Below are positions 31,503-38,801 of a stretch of DNA of 38,801 bases, in pieces (position 1 is the stretch's first letter; every line of letters starts with the position of its first letter). A model generated the notes under the pieces. It saw only the letters and a list, made by a program, of their open reading frames with translations, had not been told where the DNA came from and made no database searches. Source of the DNA: an uncultured Christensenella sp. (GTDB taxonomy: Bacteria; Bacillota; Clostridia; Christensenellales; UBA3700). The position numbers were made by a program, and so were the translations under genes. The DNA lies in contig CAJTNA010000012.1 of assembly GCA_910577845.1 (NCBI GenBank), forward strand, positions 1 to 38,801, read 5' to 3'.

Positions 31503-33071
31503 ATGATTAAAAAAGTTGCTACTAAACAATTAAAAGTGGATAAAGTTGTAAAAGAAAATAAACTTGGTGTAATGCCTATATCTAAATTATTGCTAACAAT
31601 GTCATTGCCAGCAATGTTTTCAATGCTTGTGCAATCATTGTATAATATCGTTGATAGTTTGTTTGTTGCGAAATCAAGTATTGATGCTATGACAGCATTG
31701 ACATTTGCTTTTCCATTGCAACAAATTATGCTAGCATTTGCGTTGGGAGTGGGTGTAGGTACAAGTACTATTGTAGCAAGACGACTTGGTGAAAAGAATA
31801 AACTTGATGCTGATAAACTAGCACAAACTGGTTTTAAAATTGCAATTATAACAACGTTGACATTTATGATATTAGGTAGTTTTTTGCCTAGGTTGTTTAT
31901 GATGATATTTACAAATAATGCCAAAATTTTGACAGACGGCACGAATTATTTGACAATTTGTATGGTATGTTGTTTTGGTATGATGATTGAAATTTTAATA
32001 TCAAAAATTCTTCAAGCAACTGGTAATATGATAATTCCAATGCTATCGCAGTTACTCGGTGCAGTTATCAATATTACTTTTGACCCAATTTTTATTTTTG
32101 TTTGTGATTTAGGAATAATTGGAGCGGGTATTGCTACTGTAATGGGACAAATTATTAGTATGATATTTGTTTTAATATTGGCACTAAAAAGAAAGCACAT
32201 TATTGATATTATGTTCAAAATCAAGCATTGGAAAGATTTGAAAATAAGTTTGAAAGGTGTAAAAGAAATTGTTCGTATTGGTATGCCAGTAATGGTAATG
32301 AATGCTGTGGCTGGTATTATCGTACTAATTATGAATAAAATTATTGGCGGATATAATGACCAAGCACCAAATGCCTTAGGTGCATACTTTAAATTACAAT
32401 CCTTTGTATTTATGCCAGTATTTGGTCTTAACCAAGGTGCATTACCAATTTTGTCATATAACTTTGGTGCTAATGAGTACAAGCGTTATAAAAAGACTTT
32501 TTATTTGGCTATAATTGTTAGTTTGACTATTATGGCAATAGGTCTTATTGTGTTCCAACTTTGTCCAGAATGGTTGATTTCTATGTTTAAGAATGAAAAA
32601 GAAATGGATAAATATGCGGAATTACTTAAGGTGGGCACAATAACACTAAGAGTTATCAGCTGGAGTTTCTTATTTGCCGCCGTCAATATAATAGTTACAA
32701 CAGGTTATCAGTCAATAGGTTATGGGCTTACGTCCCTTATAATGTCGTTATTAAGGCAAGTCATATTTATTTTGCCACTTGCAATTGTATTTGGTATATT
32801 TTGGGGATTGGATGTGCTTTGGTGGAGTTATCCAATTTCAGATGTTTTAGTAATGATTATATTTACGCCGTATTACTTAGTAGCAGTCAAAAAAGCATTT
32901 GCAAAAAGATGCAATATGCAACTAGCTAGTGATGTGGAAGGAGTTCTTTCTACGGAAGTAATGCTAGAGGAAAGTATTGCTGCGGATGTTATGAATAGCA
33001 ATACTCAAGATAATATTGAAATGGAAGTTGTGACAAATGAAAGTGACGAAATAGCAGAAAGTGAAACTTAA
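31503..33071 (+). CDS. MATE-family multidrug/cation antiporter
   Basis: A 522-residue inner-membrane exporter with about 12 hydrophobic helices, of the MATE family that swaps Na+ or H+ for drugs or metabolites. The family start (LGVMPISKLLLTMSLPAMFSMLVQSLYNIVDSLFV) is followed by ALTFAFPLQQ, GVGTSTIVARRLGEKN and, in the second half, FGLNQGALPILSYNFGAN. A cytoplasmic tail of about 50 residues rich in Glu/Asp ends the protein. AAGAGG (31488-31493) best fits the ATG at 31503; the ATG at 31497 is only 3 nt away from it. The substrate is unknown. Confidence 0.93.
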   Translation: MIKKVATKQLKVDKVVKENKLGVMPISKLLLTMSLPAMFSMLVQSLYNIVDSLFVAKSSIDAMTALTFAFPLQQIMLAFALGVGVGTSTIVARRLGEKNKLDADKLAQTGFKIAIITTLTFMILGSFLPRLFMMIFTNNAKILTDGTNYLTICMVCCFGMMIEILISKILQATGNMIIPMLSQLLGAVINITFDPIFIFVCDLGIIGAGIATVMGQIISMIFVLILALKRKHIIDIMFKIKHWKDLKISLKGVKEIVRIGMPVMVMNAVAGIIVLIMNKIIGGYNDQAPNALGAYFKLQSFVFMPVFGLNQGALPILSYNFGANEYKRYKKTFYLAIIVSLTIMAIGLIVFQLCPEWLISMFKNEKEMDKYAELLKVGTITLRVISWSFLFAAVNIIVTTGYQSIGYGLTSLIMSLLRQVIFILPLAIVFGIFWGLDVLWWSYPISDVLVMIIFTPYYLVAVKKAFAKRCNMQLASDVEGVLSTEVMLEESIAADVMNSNTQDNIEMEVVTNESDEIAESET

Positions 33072-33126
33072 ATAAATGATAGTTATGATTGTATTATGAA
33101 AAATAACTACGATAATTAATGACAAT

Positions 33127-33160
33127 ATCCCTACAGCAAAAACTGTAGGGATAATATTTT
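33127..33160 (+). terminator. MATE gene terminator
   Basis: ATCCCTACAG (33127-33136), loop CAAAAA, CTGTAGGGAT (33143-33152), then AATATTTT. It is about 55 nt after the stop. Confidence 0.85.
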
Positions 33161-33328
33161 AAATAAAAGCAGTAAATATTCCGTAAAAATTTTTATTAGT
33201 ATACTAATCGAAATAGTAATTACTTAATGATAAATTATACAATTATTTTTAAAGCGATATTTGCACTTTTTGGTTTTGAATTGCATAGTTTATATAATGA
33301 ATAAATAATAATGATTACTACTTTTATA

Positions 33329-33352
33329 TTATCAAATTGATAATGATTATTG
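33329..33352. promoter_or_regulatory. Fur-family-like box
   Basis: TTATCAA-A-TTGATAA (33329-33343) is a perfect 7-1-7 palindrome. It overlaps TGATAAT-G-ATTATTG (33338-33352), which is close to the Bacillus Fur/PerR-type 7-1-7 consensus. A second AATTGATAAT lies shortly downstream (about 33367-33378). It sits between converging genes with no annotated gene to control. The rest of 33161-33644 shows nothing else identifiable. Confidence 0.35.
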
Positions 33353-33644
33353 TTTTTTATTATAATAAATTGATAATCGTTACTAATTATTTGCAAACTA
33401 AATATACTCATTAAAGATAATTTAAATATTTATATAAATATATAGTTGCGATACTTTTTTATTTAAAAATTCTCATTCGTATTTAATATTTATATTTAAA
33501 ATATTCATAAGTAAAATTACAATAAAATTTTATTGATTTAAATTTTATTTGAGAGCTATTAATTAATAGTTAAACCTTTAAAAAAATTTAATCAAATTAT
33601 AAAAATAGTAGCTTTTATGAATAATAATTTAAAAGATTTAATTT

Positions 33645-33661
33645 ACCACTACAAAAGTGGT
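33645..33661. terminator. Weak terminator-like hairpin
   Basis: ACCACT (33645-33650), ACAAA, AGTGGT (33656-33661), just past the 3' end of the Cys/Asn-rich gene. The following run is A/T mixed on the minus strand, so termination may be weak. Confidence 0.4.
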
Positions 33662-33690
33662 TTTGATACATATTAATATCTTTTATAATG

Positions 33691-34077
33691 TCAGTTATTG
33701 CAATTACAACAATTGCTGTTTCTGTTCCAAACTAGGAAAACGGGCATACCATTTAAATTGTTAGCATTTGAGCCTGCACAAGAGCCATAACCGCAACCAC
33801 AATTTGAATTGTTGCAGTCACAATTGCAACCGCAGTTATTTCTTTGATTAGCTAACCAAACATTGTTATTGCAACCACAAGATGAGTTGCAACCACAGCC
33901 AGAGCGAGAATTGCCACAACCACAGTTGTTTCTTTGATTTGCAAACCAGTTATTACCATTGCAACCACAGCCACAACCAATTCTTGAACTGCCACAGCAT
34001 CTATTGCAACCGCAACCGCCAAAATTATTAAAACTATTATTATTACCGCAACCATTATTGCAGTTAAAATTACACAT
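33691..34077 (-). CDS. Small Cys/Asn/Gly-rich protein
   Basis: A 128-residue protein of extreme composition: 26 Cys (20%) and 38 Asn (30%), with most Cys in CGC, CGCGC or CC steps. A segment W(F/L)ANQRNNCGC occurs twice, at 43-53 and 73-83, a 30-residue repeat. The only ordinary stretch is MPVFLVWNRN near 111-120. No signal peptide is seen. A GAGGT ribosome site (34084-34088) 6 nt before the ATG supports real translation. Possible roles are a metal-binding (metallothionein-like) or cross-linked structural protein, for example of a spore or envelope layer; neither is shown by the sequence. Confidence 0.7.
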   Translation of the reverse strand: MCNFNCNNGCGNNNSFNNFGGCGCNRCCGSSRIGCGCGCNGNNWFANQRNNCGCGNSRSGCGCNSSCGCNNNVWLANQRNNCGCNCDCNNSNCGCGYGSCAGSNANNLNGMPVFLVWNRNSNCCNCNN

Positions 34078-34487
34078 ATTATTACCTCATATACATAGTA
34101 TTAGCTTAGCATAATTAATTTTATGGATAATTAAAATTCAAATTGTTTTTATAACAAAAACTTAATTATTCAATTTGCTTTAAAGATAGATTGGTAAACA
34201 AATTGTGTATAAAAAAATTATTTCTAAGCTTCTAATATGAGGATATGAATTTTTAAAAAAATATGTGAAAAATTTTGGCAAAAAGACTAGACATTTTATT
34301 ATTAATATGCTATTATATATATACAAAATAAATATATAATAAAAATAAGAATTAAAACACAAAATAATATTGTAAAATTATCTAAAAAATAAAAAAAATA
34401 GGTTTTTCTTGTTTATAATTTTGTTAAAAATTTTTGAAGATTAATTATATTTTGATTTTGTATTTTTAAATAACATTTACAGCTATG

Positions 34488-34510
34488 GCATACAAATATT
34501 CCTAGTATGC
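34488..34510 (+). promoter_or_regulatory. Hairpin in the pflB leader
   Basis: GCATAC (34488-34493) pairs with GTATGC (34505-34510) across an 11-nt loop, 31 nt before the pflB start codon. Further upstream, TATAAT at 34414-34419 is a possible -10 with no good -35. The rest of 34089-34487 is A/T-rich and shows nothing else. Confidence 0.35.
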
Positions 34511-34541
34511 ATTAGGCTTTAATAATCTTGGAGGTATTAAA

Positions 34542-36770
34542 ATGAGAGAGGAATGGAAAGGTTTTAACGAAGGTAGCTGGACTGAAAGCATCGATGTTGC
34601 TGATTTCATTAAACGCAACTACAATTTTTATGATGGTGATGCAAGTTTTCTATGCGGTCCTACAAAAAGAACTTCTGCAATTATGAAAAAAGTTAACGCT
34701 TTGTTGAAAGAGGAAACTGAGAAAGGCGTTGTAGGTATTGACACTGAAAGAGAAACATCTATTTTGAGTTACGGACCTGGTTATATCGATAAAGATAAAG
34801 AGATTATCGTTGGTTTGCAAACAGAAGCTCCACTTGTTCGTGGTCTAAACCTATTTGGTGGTAAGAGAATGGCTATTTCTGCTTGTGAAAACTATGGTTA
34901 CAAAGTTTCTGAAAAAGTCCTTAACGAGTTTAAGTACAGAACTACTCATAATGATGGCGTATTTAGAGCATATAACGACACAATGAGAAAGGCAAGACAC
35001 GTAGGTATCATTACTGGTTTGCCAGATGCATATGGTCGTGGCCGTTTGATTGGTGACTATAGAAGATTAGCTTTATATGGTATGGATTTCTTGATTGAGA
35101 AAAAAATGGCAGATAAAGTAGCTTATGGCAACAAGGATATGACCGAAAATAATATCCGTATTGTTGAAGAACTTGCTAAGCAAATTGATTTTATGAAACA
35201 ATTGAAAGTGCTTGCAAACAATTATGGTTTTGATATTTCAAACCCAGCTAAAAACGCTAAAGAGGCTGTTCAATTCACTTATTTTGCATATCTTGGTTCA
35301 ATCAAAGAGCAAAATGGTGCAGCTAACTCAATTGGTCGTATTTCAACTTTCCTTGACATTTACTTTGAGAGAGATTTAAAGAATGGTGACTTGACAGAAG
35401 AACAAGCTCAAGAAATTATGGATGACTTAATTATTAAATTGCGTTTGGTTCGTCACTTGAGAACAGAAGAGTACAATGACTTGTTTGCTGGTGACCCAAC
35501 TTGGGTAACTATGAGTGAAGCTGGTGTTGATAGTGAAGGTAATCCTATGGTTACTAAGAACTCTTATCGTGTACTACAAACTTTGTACAATTTGGGTAGT
35601 AGCTGTGAGCCAAATATCACAATTTTGTGGAGCCAAAAATTACCTCAAGCTTATAAGAATTTCTGTGCACAAGTATCTATTGATACTGACAGCATTCAAT
35701 ATGAGAATGACGATGTAATGCGTTGCAGATATGGTAATGACTATTCTATTGCTTGTTGCGTATCAGCAATGGATACTGGTAAACAAATGCAATTCTTTGG
35801 TGCAAGATGTAATATGGCAAAAGTATTGCTAATGGCATTGAATGGCGGTGTAGATGAGGTTCACGGCGTACAAGTAGCACCAGAAGGAAAAGTATTTGAG
35901 GAAGGTAAGCCACTTAACTATGACGAGGTTATGAAAGCATATGACAAGTACAGTGATTGGATTGCTAAATTGTATGTTAATACTTTGAACATCATTCACT
36001 ATATGCACGATAAATATGCTTATGAGCGTTTGACAATGGCTTTCCACGATACAGACCCTCACAGATGGATGGCTTTCGGTATCAGTGGTTTATCAGTTTT
36101 GGCAGATAGCTTAAGTGCTATTAAATATGCAAAAGTTACGCCTATTAAAGACGAACGTGGTATTATTGTAGACTTTAAGACAGAGGGTGAATTCCCTAAA
36201 TATGGTAACGATGATGACAGAGTTGATGCTATTGCTAAATATATCACTGATGATTTCTATGCTAAATTGAAGAAAACTCCTTGCTATCGTGGTGCAACTC
36301 ATACTTTGAGTATTTTGACTATTACATCTAACGTTGTTTATGGTAGAAAGACTGGTAATACTCCAGACGGACGCCGTGCTAAAGAGCCATTTGCACCAGG
36401 TGCTAACCCAATGCACGGACGTGATGCAAGCGGAGCAGTAGCTAGTTTGGCAAGCGTATCTAAACTTGACTATGATAGTTGCCGTGATGGTATTTCAAAT
36501 ACTTTCTCTGTAACACCTGAAGCTTTAGGTAAAGATAAGCCAACTCAAATTAACAACTTAACTACTATGCTTGATGGTTACTTTGGTAGAAATGCTCATC
36601 ACTTGAATGTTAACGTTTTAAACAGAGAGTTGTTAATTGATGCGATGAACAATCCTGGTAAATATCCTACTTTGACTGTACGTGTAAGTGGTTACGCTGT
36701 TAACTTTAATAAGCTTACTCGTGATAAGCAAGAGGAAGTTATTGCAAGAACATTCCACCAAAAATTATAA
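34542..36770 (+). CDS. pflB: Formate C-acetyltransferase (pyruvate formate-lyase)
   Basis: A 742-residue glycyl-radical enzyme that splits pyruvate with CoA into acetyl-CoA and formate, the main anaerobic pyruvate route. The catalytic cysteine pair is C405-C406 in IACCVSAM, and the radical glycine is G717 in RVSGYAVNF near the C-terminus. EPNITILWS and GNDYSIACC are typical of true PFL rather than diol or choline lyases. The length matches E. coli PflB (760) closely. GGAGG precedes the ATG. The activating enzyme gene follows after 110 bp. The gene has stronger codon bias (GGT, GCT, CGT) than its neighbours, suggesting high expression. Confidence 0.97.
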   Translation: MREEWKGFNEGSWTESIDVADFIKRNYNFYDGDASFLCGPTKRTSAIMKKVNALLKEETEKGVVGIDTERETSILSYGPGYIDKDKEIIVGLQTEAPLVRGLNLFGGKRMAISACENYGYKVSEKVLNEFKYRTTHNDGVFRAYNDTMRKARHVGIITGLPDAYGRGRLIGDYRRLALYGMDFLIEKKMADKVAYGNKDMTENNIRIVEELAKQIDFMKQLKVLANNYGFDISNPAKNAKEAVQFTYFAYLGSIKEQNGAANSIGRISTFLDIYFERDLKNGDLTEEQAQEIMDDLIIKLRLVRHLRTEEYNDLFAGDPTWVTMSEAGVDSEGNPMVTKNSYRVLQTLYNLGSSCEPNITILWSQKLPQAYKNFCAQVSIDTDSIQYENDDVMRCRYGNDYSIACCVSAMDTGKQMQFFGARCNMAKVLLMALNGGVDEVHGVQVAPEGKVFEEGKPLNYDEVMKAYDKYSDWIAKLYVNTLNIIHYMHDKYAYERLTMAFHDTDPHRWMAFGISGLSVLADSLSAIKYAKVTPIKDERGIIVDFKTEGEFPKYGNDDDRVDAIAKYITDDFYAKLKKTPCYRGATHTLSILTITSNVVYGRKTGNTPDGRRAKEPFAPGANPMHGRDASGAVASLASVSKLDYDSCRDGISNTFSVTPEALGKDKPTQINNLTTMLDGYFGRNAHHLNVNVLNRELLIDAMNNPGKYPTLTVRVSGYAVNFNKLTRDKQEEVIARTFHQKL

Positions 36771-36880
36771 TATTACACACTGCTTTAATTGTTTAAACAA
36801 TAGTTCAATGATATTGTACAATTGCTGAAAAGTAATTTGTGTGATAAAGAAAATTAATTAACTAAAATAGGTTATAATTT

Positions 36881-37606
36881 ATGGAAATTATACTAAATGT
36901 CCACTCAATCGAGAGTTTTGCAACTCTCGAGGGAGCGGGTATAAGATATGCATTATTTTTGCAAGGCTGTCCATATAGATGTGTTTATTGCCACAATCCA
37001 GATACTTGGAAAGTTGGTATAGGTAAACCTAAAAGTGTGGATAGCATTATAGAACAAATGCAACATTACAAGTCATTTTATAAAAATGGCGGTGGGTTGA
37101 CGGTTACTGGTGGTGAGCCACTTATGCAGTCTGATGGTGTGCTTGAATTATTTAAGCGTGTACATTCGGACTTGGGGCTTACTAACACAATTGATACCTC
37201 TTGTGCCGTTATTCCTAATAATATTGACGAGATTTTGGAATATACTGACCTAGTTATTGTAGACTTAAAGTTCCATAATAATGAAGATTACAAAACATAT
37301 GCTAATGGTACTTTGGATAACACAATAACAATGCTTGACAAAACTTTGCAGAAAGGTGTTAAAGTTTTGGTCAGGACTGTAGTTGTACCAAATCTTAACG
37401 ACAAGGAAGAAGATATCCAAAAGTATGTTGACATCGTAAATAGATACCCTAATGTTATAAAGTATGAGCTGTTAGGCTATCATACAATGGGCGTGTTTAA
37501 ATACAATGAACTTGGCATAAAATATCGTTTGGAAGGTATTGAACCGCTTTCTGTAACTCGTCTTAAACAATTGCAAAATTTTGCAAATAGTAAATTAAAA
37601 ATATAA
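36881..37606 (+). CDS. pflA: Pyruvate formate-lyase activating enzyme
   Basis: A 241-residue radical SAM enzyme that abstracts a hydrogen from the radical glycine of PFL using SAM and a 4Fe-4S cluster. The cluster cysteines are C30-x3-C34-x2-C37 in QGCPYRCVYCHNPDTW, and TGGEPLMQ is the SAM-binding GGE motif. The later DLKFHN and LLGYHTMGVFKYNELG match PflA. The ribosome site is weak (AGG 9 nt upstream); it is probably co-transcribed with pflB, since no terminator is visible in the gap. Confidence 0.96.
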   Translation: MEIILNVHSIESFATLEGAGIRYALFLQGCPYRCVYCHNPDTWKVGIGKPKSVDSIIEQMQHYKSFYKNGGGLTVTGGEPLMQSDGVLELFKRVHSDLGLTNTIDTSCAVIPNNIDEILEYTDLVIVDLKFHNNEDYKTYANGTLDNTITMLDKTLQKGVKVLVRTVVVPNLNDKEEDIQKYVDIVNRYPNVIKYELLGYHTMGVFKYNELGIKYRLEGIEPLSVTRLKQLQNFANSKLKI

Positions 37607-37770
37607 TTATTATTTACAATAATTTTCAATGAATTTAAAAATAAATTTTATTGTTAATTTAATTAAAATTTAGATAAAATTTTATATTTTAAAAGTATAA
37701 AATATTTAATTAATTTAGCTGTAATTATGCCAACGAGTTAATTATTTAATTTAATATTTGTTATAAAACA

Positions 37771-37808
37771 AAAACAGCTTTATTTATTAAAGTTGTTTTG
37801 ATTTTTTA
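37771..37808 (+). terminator. pflBA terminator
   Basis: AAAACAGCTTTA (37771-37782), loop TTTAT, TAAAGTTGTTTT (37788-37799, one G-U), then GA and six T. It is about 165 nt after pflA. The rest of the 332-bp gap shows only a weak promoter candidate for the next gene: TTGAAA 37896-37901 with TAATAT 37918-37923. Confidence 0.75.
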
Positions 37809-37938
37809 TTATAAGTTTGTAATTATGAAAAAAAAATTAACGATATTTACATAAAAATCATAATTTAATGATTATGTAATTTAGTATTATCAAAGTTGAA
37901 ATTTTTTTTGATAAAATTAATATGGTTTTGGGTGATTT

Positions 37939-38634
37939 ATGAAAAAAAGATATCAATTAATTTTAATTGCATTGGTTTTAGTTATTTGTACTTTATGCTT
38001 TGTTGGTTGTGTAGGTCAAAACTCAACAGAATATGATACTATTAAACTTACTAAAATGAATAATTACGAGTTGTTAAACAAAAATGCAGAGAATAATCAA
38101 GTAGTTTTTATTGGTGATTCAATTGTAGAATTATTCCCAACATATGAATTGTTTGCAACTCACCACAAGATTGTGTATAACAGAGGTATTAGTGGTGATA
38201 CATCGGATAAAATGTTAGAACGACTTGAAAAAAATGCTTTAAACATTAATCCAGAAGTTGTATGTATTTTAATAGGAACAAATGATATTGCTAGAGATAT
38301 TGAACATAGTATGATAATTGACAACATCTCAAAATCTATAGATAAATGCAAAGAAAATGGTGTGAAAAGAATAATAATTAACGGTTTACTACCAGTGCAT
38401 AAAAATATTGATAAAAATATGGTAGGTAAACGCACCAATAAAGAAATAAAAGAGTTAAATCAAAAATTAAGTAGTTTAGCTGTAAGTAAAGATGTGTTGT
38501 TTGTTGATTTTAGTAATGCTTTAGTAGATGATGAAGGTAATTTTGATAAAGAATTGACTTATGATGGTTTGCATCCAAATGCCTTAGGTTATTTTGCGAT
38601 GGCTAAAGTTCTTGAAAGTTTGCTTGTTGTATAG
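37939..38634 (+). CDS. SGNH/GDSL-hydrolase lipoprotein
   Basis: A 231-residue secreted esterase-type protein. The signal peptide ends in FVGC, making C24 the likely lipid-modified residue. The SGNH blocks are complete: GDS (S61 nucleophile), NRGISGDTS, GTND (113-116), and DGLHPN with D209 and H212. It resembles PAF-acetylhydrolase-like or acyl/acetyl-esterase families that deacylate lipids or glycans; the substrate cannot be told. GGGTGA precedes the ATG. The stop codon TAG is itself part of the repeat consensus that follows (TATAGTTTATATTATC). Confidence 0.9.
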   Translation: MKKRYQLILIALVLVICTLCFVGCVGQNSTEYDTIKLTKMNNYELLNKNAENNQVVFIGDSIVELFPTYELFATHHKIVYNRGISGDTSDKMLERLEKNALNINPEVVCILIGTNDIARDIEHSMIIDNISKSIDKCKENGVKRIIINGLLPVHKNIDKNMVGKRTNKEIKELNQKLSSLAVSKDVLFVDFSNALVDDEGNFDKELTYDGLHPNALGYFAMAKVLESLLVV

Positions 38635-38795
38635 TTTATATTATCTAAAGCTGTAGTCAAGCGACATGTAGTGTCATTTGACATCAGCAAATGTTAATTC
38701 AAGCAGGAAGTGCTTGTGATAACAAGCTATATTGCTACAGCAATACAAAATTTTTGCTTTAGCTAAAATTTACTTCCTATAGTTTATATTATCAA
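38630..38795. repeat. 148-bp structured repeat, unit D
   Basis: AAGCTGTAG (38648-38656) pairs with CTATAGTTT (38777-38785), 9 bp with two G-U. The span from stem to stem is 138 bp, the same as in unit B. Internal hairpins: GTCAA...TTGAC, GCTTGT-GATA-ACAAGC, TATTGC-TACA-GCAATA, and a changed A/T-rich hairpin TTTTTGCT-TT-AGCTAAAA. The flank TATAGTTTATATTATC occurs on both sides (from 38630 and 38778). Confidence 0.87.
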
Positions 38796-38801
38796 AAGCT
38801 G
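38796..38801. repeat. Start of a further repeat unit, cut by window end
   Basis: AAGCTG begins 148 bp after the start of unit D, so the tandem array continues past the window edge. Confidence 0.6.

Noticed and set aside
34180..34362. 60-codon minus-strand frame before pflB
   Set aside because: It is composed of A/T-rich hydrophobic codons with no ribosome site and lies in an intergenic region that behaves as noncoding.

Overview
The window is AT-rich (roughly 30% GC by eye) with short intergenic regions, Gram-positive-type Shine-Dalgarno sites (AAGGAG/GGAGG) and near-consensus sigma-A-like promoters. The gene set suggests a fermentative anaerobe of the Firmicutes/Clostridia type, plausibly an uncultured gut lineage: pyruvate formate-lyase with its activase, NADP-type glutamate dehydrogenase, ECF transport, a Mn2+ riboswitch, a nadD-yqeK-rsfS block and lipoproteins. 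TGA, TAA and TAG are all used as stops. Species cannot be named from the sequence alone.

Layout. 1-2.4 kb: the tail of a gene, then gdhA on the minus strand, then a promoter region with three copies of a GTTCGC-N4-GCGAAC palindrome. 2.5-9.0 kb: a six-gene operon of overlapping genes: a YgbA-family Cys-rich protein, two half-ABC exporters and a complete ECF importer (S, T and double-ATPase A). 9.0-12.1 kb: a yybP-ykoY (Mn2+) riboswitch with terminator in front of a P-type Ca2+/Mn2+ ATPase. 12.2-14.7 kb: YqeY, a short QueG-like ferredoxin protein and a degenerate dehydrogenase-like protein. 14.9-18.8 kb: a membrane protein, a nadD-yqeK fusion, rsfS, a YhcN/YlaJ-like protein and an orphan OmpR-type regulator. 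19.2-25.1 kb: a YgiQ-type radical SAM protein facing a 1275-residue lipoprotein built of about five carbohydrate-binding-like modules. 25.4-28.2 kb: two half-size TauE/SafE permeases and a Ppx/GppA phosphatase. 28.2-29.6 kb: noncoding, with a tandem 147/148-bp structured repeat and several hairpins. 29.6-33.1 kb: a NYN-like protein and an 8-oxoguanine glycosylase (minus), divergent from a MATE exporter. 33.7-34.1 kb: a Cys/Asn-rich protein. 34.5-37.6 kb: pflB-pflA. 37.9-38.8 kb: an SGNH-hydrolase lipoprotein followed by the same 148-bp repeat, which runs off the end.

How the genes work together. Most of the window is housekeeping and fermentation. The two parts that stand out are the ygbA-ABC-ABC-ECF operon with its CRP/FNR-geometry operators, which looks like a dedicated stress- or redox-controlled import/export system of unknown substrate, and the dispersed tandem repeat whose units fold into a closed multi-hairpin element with base changes that preserve pairing. 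Three genes also appear to have promoters placed so that transcription starts at the ATG itself (leaderless mRNAs).
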